From Selaginella moellendorffii (taxonomy: Eukaryota; Streptophyta; Lycopodiopsida; Selaginellales; Selaginellaceae): a stretch of 64,000 nt of DNA. How positions within the stretch are numbered: position 1 is the stretch's first letter; the number at the start of each line of letters is the position of its first letter. The notes below the pieces were generated by a model. The model did no database searches. It saw only the letters and a program-made list of their open reading frames with translations, and was not told the origin of the DNA. A program made the position numbers and the translations under genes. Shown piece by piece: positions 46,208 through 55,299 of the stretch. Where the stretch lies: assembly GCF_000143415.4 (NCBI RefSeq), contig NW_003314292.1, positions 1,501,666 to 1,565,665 on the forward strand. Reading direction: 5' to 3'.

Positions 46208-46340
46208 CAAGCTAGACTACTGCACCGAGACTCATCGCGTCATACATATACCTCCAAAAATGCAGGTATACCCGGATTGAGCGTTCTGAAAGATTAGTTC
46301 GATGCAGGAAACGCATCTACACCAAACGCCAAGCCTCCTT
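46208..46340 (-). other. Inverted piece of a C promoter
   Basis: Reverse complement of the C upstream region (TATGTATGAC..., GGTATACC, AGAACGCTC, GCGTTTCCTGCA, GGAGGCTTGGCGTTT), joined directly to inverted C6 3' UTR at about 46338. Confidence 0.6.
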
Positions 46341-46410
46341 GATTATTATCTAGGAAGATGTTTTAGCTTGAAGCAAAGGGCATCTTGGCTCAATTGACAC
46401 AGCCTGGATA

Positions 46411-47071
46411 TTAGAAACCAAAGATGTTATCTGCAGCCTCCACAGCCTTCTTTTTGGCGTCTGGGTTCATCTTGTCAATGACCTCCTTGCTCGGCTTAAA
46501 CTTGCGGAAGCTGAATTCTGCAAATAGAACAAAAGGACCGTACAGTTTTCAGTGGTTTGGTCTGAACCTGTGACGAGAGAAGGCCGCAACGGTTAATAGA
46601 GCTCTTCCATAATACATAACTTCTATTACCGCTTTCACAATAGCTGCATCCGGTGACCCGTCAAACTTGAAATCGCCAGAGCTTTTGTTGAGAAACTTGT
46701 CAGCTCTGCTAATCCCATCGCCCATTGGCTCAACCAGGAGATTTTGCATGAACATGGAGTTGACCTTCTCCCAAGTTCGCTCTTTCGGTGGCTAGAAGGT
46801 CTGTGGTTCCCGAGATGCAAACTTTGAGAACCTTATCCATCTTCTTCACCATTTCTGCATTCAATGCCCCAAACGATGGTGCCAGGTTGGTGTGGAGGTA
46901 ATCCTTAGCACTCTTGGAACGCACATCAATCTGGAGCATTCCACAAGGAGTTAAGAACTGCTTTGGGCAAGACAGGTTCAACTTTACCTTGCTGAAATCA
47001 AAATTCGCCACAATGTCACCAATCTCCTTCAATGAACCGAAGGCTCCCAGCATTGTCGCCATGGTTGCCAT
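46411..47071 (-). pseudogene. C6: inverted, internally deleted C gene
   Basis: Reverse strand: ATG at 47071; exon 1 with an 8-bp loss after TTDLLA that shifts the frame; then intron 1, nine bases of exon 2 (GTTCAGACC), and a jump to intron 3, so exons 2 and 3 are gone. Exon 4 (EFSFRKFKPSKEV, one MNPDAKKKAVEAADNIFGF unit) ends at 46411. The only C copy in reverse orientation. Confidence 0.85.
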
Positions 47072-47134
47072 TGCAATTCACCTTCAGAAGAGGTATGTAC
47101 ACTCAATTTTTATAGGGGTAAATGAGTTAGTTTA

Positions 47135-47885
47135 GTGCAGAAAACATATTTAAACCAAAATGAAGTATAGCTTAATCCCTTCATGACCTTAGCCATCTAT
47201 TGTGTTTATATTTTTTAATCTCAATTTCTGAAAAGAGACAATCAGCCTGGAACGACAAACTACAATAAAGTAATAAATAGATGCTTTGGATTCCAAGTAC
47301 TTTTGTCAATGTAGCAAATTTTTGCCTTCCCCTGGGATGATAAGTTTATCTATCTATCTATATACTGTTTATAGTCTTGTGGTGCCCATCAAGAAGCATA
47401 AGTATTCTTTGTGATATATTAATAAAACGAAACAGGACAGTTTGAGATCATTATCATTGTCTCGTTGGTCTCTGTAGGTTCTTCGCGCTCAAGGTTAGCA
47501 CAAGTTAGCCAGGGACACGCTCAATCAGCTCTAAGCCGATGCCATTTGGCTCTCCATCTGGTGCCGGATTTTCCGATCCTGTCGCTTTGATGCAAACGAC
47601 CCCAGGAACACTGTCGCAATAATATTGTACAGCAACAAGGTCTCTCAGACAAGGTAATATCTAAATTGACTTTGACAAGGAACAGAACTTCGAGAATAGA
47701 ACTTTAGAGAATGTTACTGGGCGTTTTCTTTGTAAACGGCTTGGAGCCAATGCTGATGGAACAAGGCAAAGAGAGGCCCTCAAAACCGTCGAGCTTTTCC
47801 TCCTGTAACTCACGAACTTTGTCGCGAGCACATTGTAAGTTTTCTTTGGCAAATGCTTACGTACTGATCAGTAGGCGTGACATCT
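47135..47885. other. D6: D block in forward-unit orientation
   Basis: Although C6 is inverted, this D block is in the normal orientation. Reverse peptide degraded (47850-47760). No intact gene. Confidence 0.45.
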
Positions 47886-48170
47886 CCCGCCTTGTTGCCC
47901 TGCTGACGGGGACGGCCATCCAACCAGCAGCCAACAGCCCCTCGTGATTTCTTCTTGATCAGAATGAGCATTGATATCTCTTCCAGGCACCAAGGAGATC
48001 CTGAAAGCCTGCTCGCAGTATATCATCTGGGCCCCACGACGACGTGAAAGCTTTTCTATCCGACTTCGACGTCTCGATGTCGTGTCCCCCCTCCTTCCTC
48101 CATGGATGAGTTCTTCGATGTCACGAATGAGGCTGGGCGGTTTTCCACTTTCTTGGTTCCTCTTTCGAGT
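47886..48170 (-). pseudogene. Gene E 5' fragment, reverse, with overlapping F start
   Basis: Reverse SRIEKLSRRR, DQEEITRGCWLLVGWPSP; on the forward strand MDEFFDVTNEAGRFST begins F and stops at about 48165. Confidence 0.55.
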
Positions 48171-49104
48171 AGTCATACATGATGTTGTACACCAAGCCTG
48201 GAAGTTTACAAACAAGGATGAGACAGACACTAGAAGAAAAGAAAATTAAGAAAGCTTACCAGCTTTGTGCAAAGCTTTCAATCCTCACAAAACTCCATAT
48301 GCCATGTTGCGTATGTCCTCCTCGTTGTCGGGGTATTTCTTCTCACAGAGCAGTAGAGTTTCCACCTCCTAGACCGCCTTCATCGCCTTGATCACTTCCG
48401 CGCTCTTGGTGACCGTCGCCAATGTCGCTCTCTTTCTCCTCCTGCCGCCACTGCCGCTGCTACGGTCTGATGAAGAAGATCGTTCTGATGATTCCGAGAT
48501 ATCAGAACGTACGTGTGCTTTGGGATGGCAGTGAGAGTCACCTCGCACATGAGTTCTACCTCCTTCGACTCAAGTGTAGGCCAGAACACGCTACTGATCA
48601 TATGTCCGCCACCTTCTATGGCAGCGATGTAAGCGGCCTCGAGACCGGCAAGACAGACCTCGTGCTCGGAAGAATACGCTTCGAAGTCTACGATTCTCTT
48701 CACAGCGCTCTCGAGCGTGAGCTTGATTTCCCAGTGACCATAAAGAACAAACGTATCAAGCGGAGGATCTAGTCAGTACGGAATCGGTGCGAGCTTGTTC
48801 ATCACTCACGGCCACGCTCGCATCCATTCATAGCAACAAGACGTAGAGCTTGAGCGGTACGTGCTTAGTCACATCCAGCACGTCATTCACTGGTGTGAGG
48901 ACTCCCTGCGCCAAAAGAACGCTAGAAAACAGAGATTTCTCAGTGAATCAACGCTTCTTGCTTGCAGCCTGAAAAACTGGACGAACTGGCCTGCAGCTGC
49001 GTAGCATATCACAATCTTGAGCTTCCGATAGGGAGTTCCATGATCTTCGCAGCGAGCTCGGCCTTCCTCTCCTTGCCAAACGCGCTTTGTCCCCGGCCCA
49101 TGAT
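48165..49104 (-). pseudogene. Gene F fragment, inverted
   Basis: From 48165 the sequence is the reverse complement of F: KIMYDYSKE, ALHKAG, EVIKAMKAV, the Ser-rich run, VKRIVDFEAYSSEHEVCLAG (48703-48640), GVLTPVNDVLDVTKHVPLKL, and FFRLQARS...QFVQFFRL up to about 49100. Fused head-on to the short forward F start before it. Confidence 0.6.
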
Positions 49105-49109
49105 GATAT

Positions 49110-49249
49110 TGTTGTGGTGTAAAAAAGGGATGGACATAACACTCATGAGCTCGTTCATTGTGTTCCGACTCTTTTTACATGACTCAAGGGACATGACTCA
49201 TGACCACGTGGACATGCCACGTCAGCTGATCGAGACTGACACCTCGACA
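49110..49249. mobile_element. Solo LTR, 140 bp, with 5-bp target duplication
   Basis: Begins TGTTGTGG and ends CTCGACA (TG...CA). It is flanked by GATAT on both sides (49105-49109, 49250-49254). In other F copies the site reads GATGATATTGCGCGG without interruption. Internal CCACGTGG (about 49204) and GCCACGTC motifs. Not related to the TRIM LTR. Confidence 0.75.
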
Positions 49250-49254
49250 GATAT

Positions 49255-49865
49255 TGCACGGCCGATTCGACTTGCTGAAGAACTTCCATCATGGACCTTC
49301 GTGATCTTCCCAGTAGCCTCTTCGATAAGCGTCTGGGACACACAATCTCTCAGCAAGTCCCAGATTCGCTGGAACTGCATTGCCATCACGTCGGAGTACT
49401 CCTCCCCGGCCAGAAGTACGTGCTGATCGATCTGGAGAGCATCAGCAAGAATGAAGAAGTGCCAGCGTTTCGATTTAAAGGCTGGATCGCAACAAGGCTG
49501 GAGGCCGACTGGCGCTACACGATTTAATCCGACTTCCATCAGCTCCAGTCTGCAGAAGTCGAACCAAAGAGCAAGATGCTTATCGAAGAGCGCTACCGGG
49601 AAGGTCGCGAAGGAGTCATCACGGAACTTCCATGATGGAAGTTCTTCAGCAAGTCGAATCGGCCGCGCAATGTCATCATGGGCCGGGGACAAAGCGCGTT
49701 TGGCGAGGAGAGGAACAATCCCTACAAGTTTGACAAGGCGAAGGCCGAGCTCGCTGCGAAGATCATGGAACTCCCCCCGGCAATGTATCGGAAGCTCAAG
49801 ATTGTGATATGCTACGCAGCTGCAGGCCAGTTCGTCTAGTTTTACATGCTGCAAGCAAGAAGCGT
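49255..49865. pseudogene. Scrambled gene F pieces
   Basis: 49255-49410: inverted F first exon; 49411-49574: forward last exon (YVLIDLESISKNEEVPAFRF..., TAA at 49525-49527); 49575-49860: forward first exon again (MLIEERYREGREGVI, MEVLQQVESAAQ, KAKAELAAKIMELPPAMYRK, LKIVICYAAAGQFV). Each junction joins different parts of the same gene. Confidence 0.6.
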
Positions 49866-49869
49866 TGAG

Positions 49870-50825
49870 AAATCTCTGTTTTCTAACGTTCTTTTGGCGC
49901 AGGGAGTCCTCACGCCAGTGACTGACGTGCTGGATGTGACTAAGCACATACCGCTCAAGCGCTACTTCTTGTTGCTATGGCCGCTGAAACGCCGTGAGTG
50001 ATGAACAAGCTCGCACCGATTGCGTACTGACTAGATCGTTGCAGGACTCCGCTTGATACGTTTGTTCTCCATGGTCACTGGGAAATCAAGCTCACGCTCG
50101 AGGGCGCTGTGAAGAGAATCGCAGACTTCGAAGCGTATTCTTCCGAGCACGAGGTCTGTCTTGCCGGTCTCGAGGCGGCTTACATCGCTGCCATAGAAGG
50201 TGGCGGACATATGATCAGTAGCGTGTTCGGGCCTACACTTGAGTCCAAGGACGTACAACTCATGCGCGAGGTGACTCTCACTGCCATCCCGAAGCACACG
50301 TCCTCTCGCTTAGGTTCTGATATCTCGGAATCATCAGAACGATCTTCTTCATCAGACAGTAGCAGCGGCAGTGGCGGCAGGAGGAGAAAGAGAGCGAGAT
50401 TGGCGATGATCACCAAGAGCACGGAAGTGATCAAGGCGATGAAGGCGGTCTACGAGGTGGAAACTCTACCGCTCTGTGTGAAGAAATACCCCGACAACGA
50501 GGAGGACATGTGCGACATGGCGTATGGAGTTTTGCGAGGATTGAAAGCTTTGCACAAAGCTGGTAAGCTTTCTTAATTTTCTTTTCTTCTCTCATCCTGC
50601 ACAAGATCATGTATGACTACTCGAAAGATGCCAGCGTTCGATAAAGGCTGGATCGCGACAAGGCTGGAGGCCGACTACACGATTTAATCCAACTTCCATC
50701 AACTCGGACTCGTGCTCCAGTCTACAGAAGTCGAACCAAAGAGCAAGGACTGCTCTTTGGTTCATCGATTTGCTCTTGAGCAGGCCTCAGGCGACCAACA
50801 CAAGTGGAAGTACACAGAATAAGAA
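49870..50825 (+). pseudogene. Gene F copy F5, 3' two thirds
   Basis: GVLTPVTDVLDVTKHIPLK, VKRIADFEAYSSEHEVCLAG, HMISSVFGPTLESK, SESSERSSSSDSSSGSGG, EVIKAMKAVYEVETLPLC, GVLRGLKALHKAG (open from 50109 to 50576), then a damaged last exon (KDASVR..., TAA at 50685-50687). The best central exon among F copies; the C-lobe-like exon is broken. Confidence 0.65.
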
Positions 50826-50980
50826 TATGCCATAGAAGAATTAGGGCGGACGTGGATTATACTACCTTAGAATTTAGGGCTGACGTAGATTATGCCTATC
50901 CTTAGAATATGCTTTAAACTCAAACGAATTTTAGGGCACGACAGACTATTCCTCCTTGGAAATGCGCGGGGACGAGGAGG

Positions 50981-52825
50981 ATGAGCGATCCCGGGGCGTC
51001 GGGCTACGTCGTGCTGCTGCGGCGATGCATCGCGGGCAGGGATCTGGAGGGCGGCCGGCGATTGCACGCGCAGATCATCCGCTCTGGCTGGCACACCGAT
51101 CTCTTCGTCGCCAATCTCCTCATCCAGATGTATGGCGCCTGCCGCTCCATTGCCAGCGCCATGGCCGTCTTCCGCGAGCTCCGCGTCCGCAACCTCTTCA
51201 CCATCAACATCACCATCGCCGCGCTTGCCCAGAACGGCTGCTTCCGCGACGCGCGATCCCTGTTCGTGGAATCCCCCCGCCGCGACGTCATCACCTGGAA
51301 CTCGATGCTCACCATCGCCGCGCAGCGCCTCCGGATCGGCGAGGCGTGGGAGGTCTTCGCGCGGATGCCTGCCCGGAGCGTCGTCTCGGCGAACGCGATG
51401 ATCGCAGCATTTGCCCAATGCGGGCAAATTCGCGAAGCCCAGGGGTTCTTCCGCGACGCCATGGCCGAGAGGGACGTCTCGAGCTGGAACAATCTCCTCC
51501 ACGCCTGCGTCTCCTCCGGCGAGGTCGATCTCGCGCGATCGGTCTTTGATGCTATGCCACACTGGGATTGCGTCGCGTGGTCGAGCATGATCCAGGGCTA
51601 CGCTGAGCGCCGGATGATGCGCGACGCCGAGGAGCTCTTCCTCGCGCTGGATCACCCGGACCTCATGTCCATCACGTCCATGATCGCCGGCTATGGCTCC
51701 GTGGGGAAGATCGACCAGGCGAGGGAGCTCTTCTCGCGGATGAAGCACCGCGACACCGTTGCCTGGAACGCGATGATCCAGGCGCTCGCGGAGAATGGCC
51801 GGATCGAGGAGGCGCGGCAGGCATTCGATTCGATGACGGCGCCGAGGAATCTGTCGTCCTGGAACACGATGATCTCGGCCTACGCTCAGGCGGGGCTGGT
51901 GGATCGCGCGAGGGAGCTCTTCGATCAAACCCTGGACAAGAACGTGGTGACTTGGACGGCGATGATGCACGCGCACGGCCAGGCGGGGCAGCTCCGCGAG
52001 GCGCGATCGATCCTCGATGCCATGCCGGAGCCAAACATTGTGTCGTGGACGACGATGATCACGGCCTACGCGCAGCACGGCGCCAGCGCCGACGCGATCC
52101 AGCTCTTCCGGATCATGGATCTTGAGGGATTCCAGCCGACGCGCGTGACGATCGTGAGCGTGCTCTTCGCGGCCACGGCGATCCAAGATCCATCGCTGGC
52201 GCACCACATCCTGCCCGATATCCGCCACAGCGGCCTCTACCGCGAGGGCGCGGTGGGGAATTCGCTCGTCCATCTCTTCGGCCGATCGGGGCGGCTGGAC
52301 GACGCGCGCGAGATCTTCCAGGGGATGATCGACAGGAGCACGGTTTCTTGGAATATCGCCATCACAGCCACGGCCAAGGCCGGGCACGGCCGATCGGCGC
52401 TCCAGCTGCTGGAATCCATGGCGCTCGACGGCTGCGCGCCCGACGCCATCACATTCTCGTGCGTGCTCTTCGCGTGGAGCCACATTGGATCGCTGGAGCT
52501 GGCCGGGGAGTGCTTCCGATCGATGCAGCAAGATTTCGAGGTGGAGGCGCTGGTGGAGCACTTCGTGGCGATGATCGATCTCCTGGCGAGGGCGGGGCGG
52601 GCGGACAGCGCGGAGGAGCTCCTCCACAGCATGCCGTATGAGCCCGACGATGTAGCGCTGACAACCCTAGCGGTGGCGCGGGGGAGCGGTGGCGAGGTGG
52701 GCGGGGCGGCGAGCGGCGCCATGGCGGTGATGGAGATGAGCCCCGAGCGTCCCACCGCCTATGTGCTCCTCTCGAGCCTGTCCAAGCAAGGAGGGAGGGA
52801 GAGAGGTATAGGGTTTAGGGTTTAG
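50981..52825 (+). CDS. G4: PLS-type pentatricopeptide repeat protein, 614 aa
   Basis: Single-exon ORF. After residue 25 (RLHAQIIRSGWHTDLFVANL) come successive PPR units marked by DVITWNSML, DVSSWNNLLHACVSSGEVDL, WDCVAWSSMIQGYAER, DTVAWNAMIQALAENGRIEE, NLSSWNTMISAYAQAGLVDR, NVVTWTAMMHAHGQAGQLRE, NIVSWTTMITAYAQHG, STVSWNIAITATAKAGHG and CAPDAITFSCVLFAWSHIG, then an E-type region (LLHSMPYEPDDVALTTL...PTAYVLLSSLSKQG). Such proteins bind organelle RNA in a sequence-specific way. No DYW domain. The last residues RGIGFRV are read from a telomere-like TAGGGTTTAGGGTTTAG, so the E end looks cut short. No clear transit peptide by eye. ATG chosen because it is conserved in G1-G3. The NUFIP ATG follows 28 bp later. 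Confidence 0.88.
   Translation: MSDPGASGYVVLLRRCIAGRDLEGGRRLHAQIIRSGWHTDLFVANLLIQMYGACRSIASAMAVFRELRVRNLFTINITIAALAQNGCFRDARSLFVESPRRDVITWNSMLTIAAQRLRIGEAWEVFARMPARSVVSANAMIAAFAQCGQIREAQGFFRDAMAERDVSSWNNLLHACVSSGEVDLARSVFDAMPHWDCVAWSSMIQGYAERRMMRDAEELFLALDHPDLMSITSMIAGYGSVGKIDQARELFSRMKHRDTVAWNAMIQALAENGRIEEARQAFDSMTAPRNLSSWNTMISAYAQAGLVDRARELFDQTLDKNVVTWTAMMHAHGQAGQLREARSILDAMPEPNIVSWTTMITAYAQHGASADAIQLFRIMDLEGFQPTRVTIVSVLFAATAIQDPSLAHHILPDIRHSGLYREGAVGNSLVHLFGRSGRLDDAREIFQGMIDRSTVSWNIAITATAKAGHGRSALQLLESMALDGCAPDAITFSCVLFAWSHIGSLELAGECFRSMQQDFEVEALVEHFVAMIDLLARAGRADSAEELLHSMPYEPDDVALTTLAVARGSGGEVGGAASGAMAVMEMSPERPTAYVLLSSLSKQGGRERGIGFRV
52809..52825 (+). promoter_or_regulatory. Telomere-like repeat / telo-box before NUFIP
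   Basis: TAGGGTTTAGGGTTTAG, two plant telomere units. It forms the PPR stop codon and lies 28 bp before the NUFIP ATG. Telo-boxes (AAACCCTAA on the other strand) are known promoter elements of plant ribosome-biogenesis genes, which fits NUFIP; the link here is inference. A short GGGA/GAGA run precedes it. Confidence 0.6.
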
Positions 52826-52853
52826 ATCGCTTGCCCGGGAACAGGAGGAAGCC

Positions 52854-55285
52854 ATGGAAGATCATCGTCTCCAGCAAACGCAGCTATCACACTCCTCGCA
52901 GCAGCAGCCATTGAATTGGCAGCCTCTCCCGGTGGCCTTCTCGGGCTATCAAATGCCTCTGCGACCTCCTCCTCGCCAGGTACTTGGTTCTTCCTTTCAC
53001 TTCCATTGTTACTTTTGGGATCTTGTTTTCTTGTGTGGTTGCTTGGATTCTTCTAAGAACGATCGTTGATTGCTTGGATTTCTTCTAAGAATCATGGATT
53101 CTTTCGTTGGTTGCTTGGATTCCCGAAAAACGGTCGCTTTTTTCGATGGCTGCTTGGAAATGTAGCTACTGCTTGCTTGAGATGGATGACTCTTCCTCGT
53201 TTTCATTCGTTTTTTTCTTGGATGGGGCACCTAAACATTCTTATGTCTTCGTGCTCTTCCAGTTCATACGACGCTTCGTCTTCTCTTCTTTTTCTTTGTT
53301 GAGGATCTGGATGGTTGCTTGGATATCGATGGATTCTTTCGTTGGTTGCTTGGGATTTCTTGAAAGAACGATGGATTCTTACTTGGAAATGCAGCTACTG
53401 CTTGCTTGAGATGGATGATTCTTCCTCGTTTTTCTTCCTTACACTTAAAACGTTACGTCTTCATGATCTTCCAGATGTTCATACCGCAACCTGTGCCTTA
53501 CTACCAGCCGGACTATACTGCATCCTACGAGCCGATGCTGGGAGCCTATCCTTCTCCATACTTTGCTCAACAGTTTCCCACGACGATGGCAACGCAGCTC
53601 CAGCAGCAACAGCAGCAAACTCCAGCTGAGTTTCAGAGTTTCTACGGGAGCTATGGACCTGCTGTGGCAGCCGCTTTGCAGTCGAGCTATCCTCCTCTTC
53701 CCGCGGCTTATGGAGCTCCAGCGCCACCACAGTGGCCGTCCCCTGCTGCTCCGTGGCAAGTGAATCCTACCGGTGATGGATATGGTCAGGCGGAGATTCA
53801 CTCTGAGTCGTCTTCTGGGAGGTCTCCAAACAAAATGCAACGGTTTGGAGGTGGAGCGGCTCAAGGTGGAGGTGGAGCTGGTCGTGGCTGGAAGCGTAAC
53901 AGAGACGGTAGCTTCAACAACAAAAGGTAAGATTTTGAGCTTTTCTTTCTCGTCTGTAATGGCTTGAGGGTGATGATTTTTTCTAGGCCTGGAAACTGGC
54001 AAAGAAATGGTAACTTTCAAGGCTCAGCAAATAGGTACTCGTTTAATTTCCTCTTCTTTTTAACTTTGTTCTTCTCCATCAGGCCGGATCTGCGGTGCGA
54101 GCCTTGCGACCGCAACTTTGTGGGACGAAATCAAATGGACGCTCATATGAAAACTCACGTGAAATGCAACACGGATGGCTGCTTGTTCGAAGGCATCGGT
54201 GAGTCTGTTGCTAGTCCATCCAGAGAATCTGATTCATGTGTGTGCGCTTTTGTCAGGAAAAGCGGTGAGCGAGCATAGGCAGATGGTTCATTACAAGAAG
54301 CCTGCGATGTAAGTGCCCCATCTAACGTGTACGAAAGGTAAAAAGAATCGGTGTTCCAGGAACATCTCTAAAGAAAGCGAGGAGGAGACGAGGAAGTGGC
54401 GTGAGGCCCGTCGAAGAAACTATCCAACAACAGCGAACATCGAGAGAAAGGTACTAAAGATGCAAAGTTCGCTAACAGGACTGACTTGTCACTGTTCTTC
54501 GTTAAGTTGCAAGCTATACAAGGCCGAATTGAGCGAGGAGAGCTTGTCGACGAAGACGCGTTGATGAGGCAAGAGGTATGCATGCTGTGACAGAAGAATT
54601 TGGATCGGAGTGACCGGTGACACTGTGCTGGTGGCAGAGTTTGAAGCAAATTCTAGCCAGGCAAGCGGAGCTCGGGTGTCAAATCGCCGAAATTCCCTCT
54701 TACTACTTGTCACAGCGATACACCGACAAGAAAACCAGCCTTGGGAGGCCATCAAAAGCTCCCAGAGCTTCCGAGGATCAGGAAGGCAGCAGAGTGTTTC
54801 ACAGTGGGAGGAGGCAGGGAAGGAAGATTTGCGTCTTCTTCCAGAAGGGCCACTGCAAGAAAGGAAGGAGGTGTCACTTCCTGCACGACACTGCGAACAA
54901 CAACGACGAGGAGAGGAAAGACTCCAGGAGCGAAAACGCAAAAGCCGAGAGAGTCCAGAAGGAGCGAGAGCCGACGCTGTTGGCCAAGCTGCTCAGCTCG
55001 GAGATCAAACGGGACAAGAGCCATTTGCTCCAGTGCTTCCGGTTCTTCGTCAACAACAGGTTCTTGGAGGATCATTACCCGGGTGCTCCGCTCAAACTGT
55101 TTGAGTGGGCCGAGGATGACGAGCCCGAGGAGGCGAAAGCTAAAGCTCCTCCAGTTGTGGTTCTAGACGACTCGGAGGAGGATCTGGAGGACGAGGACGA
55201 GGACGAAGACGAGATAGACGAGGAAGAAGGAGAAGAAGTCGACGATGGTGGTGGTCACGAAGAAAAGGAAGATCACGTTTACTGA
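52854..55285 (+). CDS. NUFIP: NUFIP-like box C/D snoRNP assembly factor, 533 aa
   Basis: Eight exons: 52854-52979, 53475-53926, 53987-54034, 54083-54198, 54257-54308, 54360-54450, 54507-54575 and 54638-55285; all GT-AG, total 1602 nt in frame. N-terminus Gln/Pro/Tyr/Ala-rich and then Gly/Arg-rich (GGGGAGRGWKRNRDG). C2H2 finger C214, C217, H230, H234 and a second C2HC-like unit C237, C242, H254, H259. The PEP/NUFIP signature NISKESEEETRKWREARRRN then YPT (encoded around 54360-54430). A CCCH finger C383-x7-C391-x5-C397-x3-H401. Then LLAKLLSSEIKRDKSHLLQC and an acidic tail (EEDLEDEDEDEDEIDEEEGE). NUFIP binds SNU13/15.5K and RSA1-type partners to build box C/D snoRNPs in the nucleus (family knowledge). 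Single copy here and outside the duplications. Intron 1 (495 nt) is unusually long for this window. Confidence 0.9.
53086..53440 (+). repeat. Degenerate duplicated segment in NUFIP intron 1
   Basis: Two related stretches (about 53086-53215 and 53310-53435), each containing GGATTCTTTCGTTGGTTGC, TTGGAAATG.AGCTACTGC and TTGCTTGAGATGGATGA. Explains much of the long intron. Confidence 0.65.
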
Positions 55286-55299
55286 GGTAAAAGTCTTAT

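Noticed and set aside
50867-52627. 586-codon reverse ORF opposite the PPR gene
   Set aside because: Mirror of the GC-rich PPR coding frame; repetitive Arg/His/Pro content, no family features, and the same shadow appears opposite G2 and G3.
52809-52825. Chromosome-end telomere
   Set aside because: Only two units, embedded between two genes.
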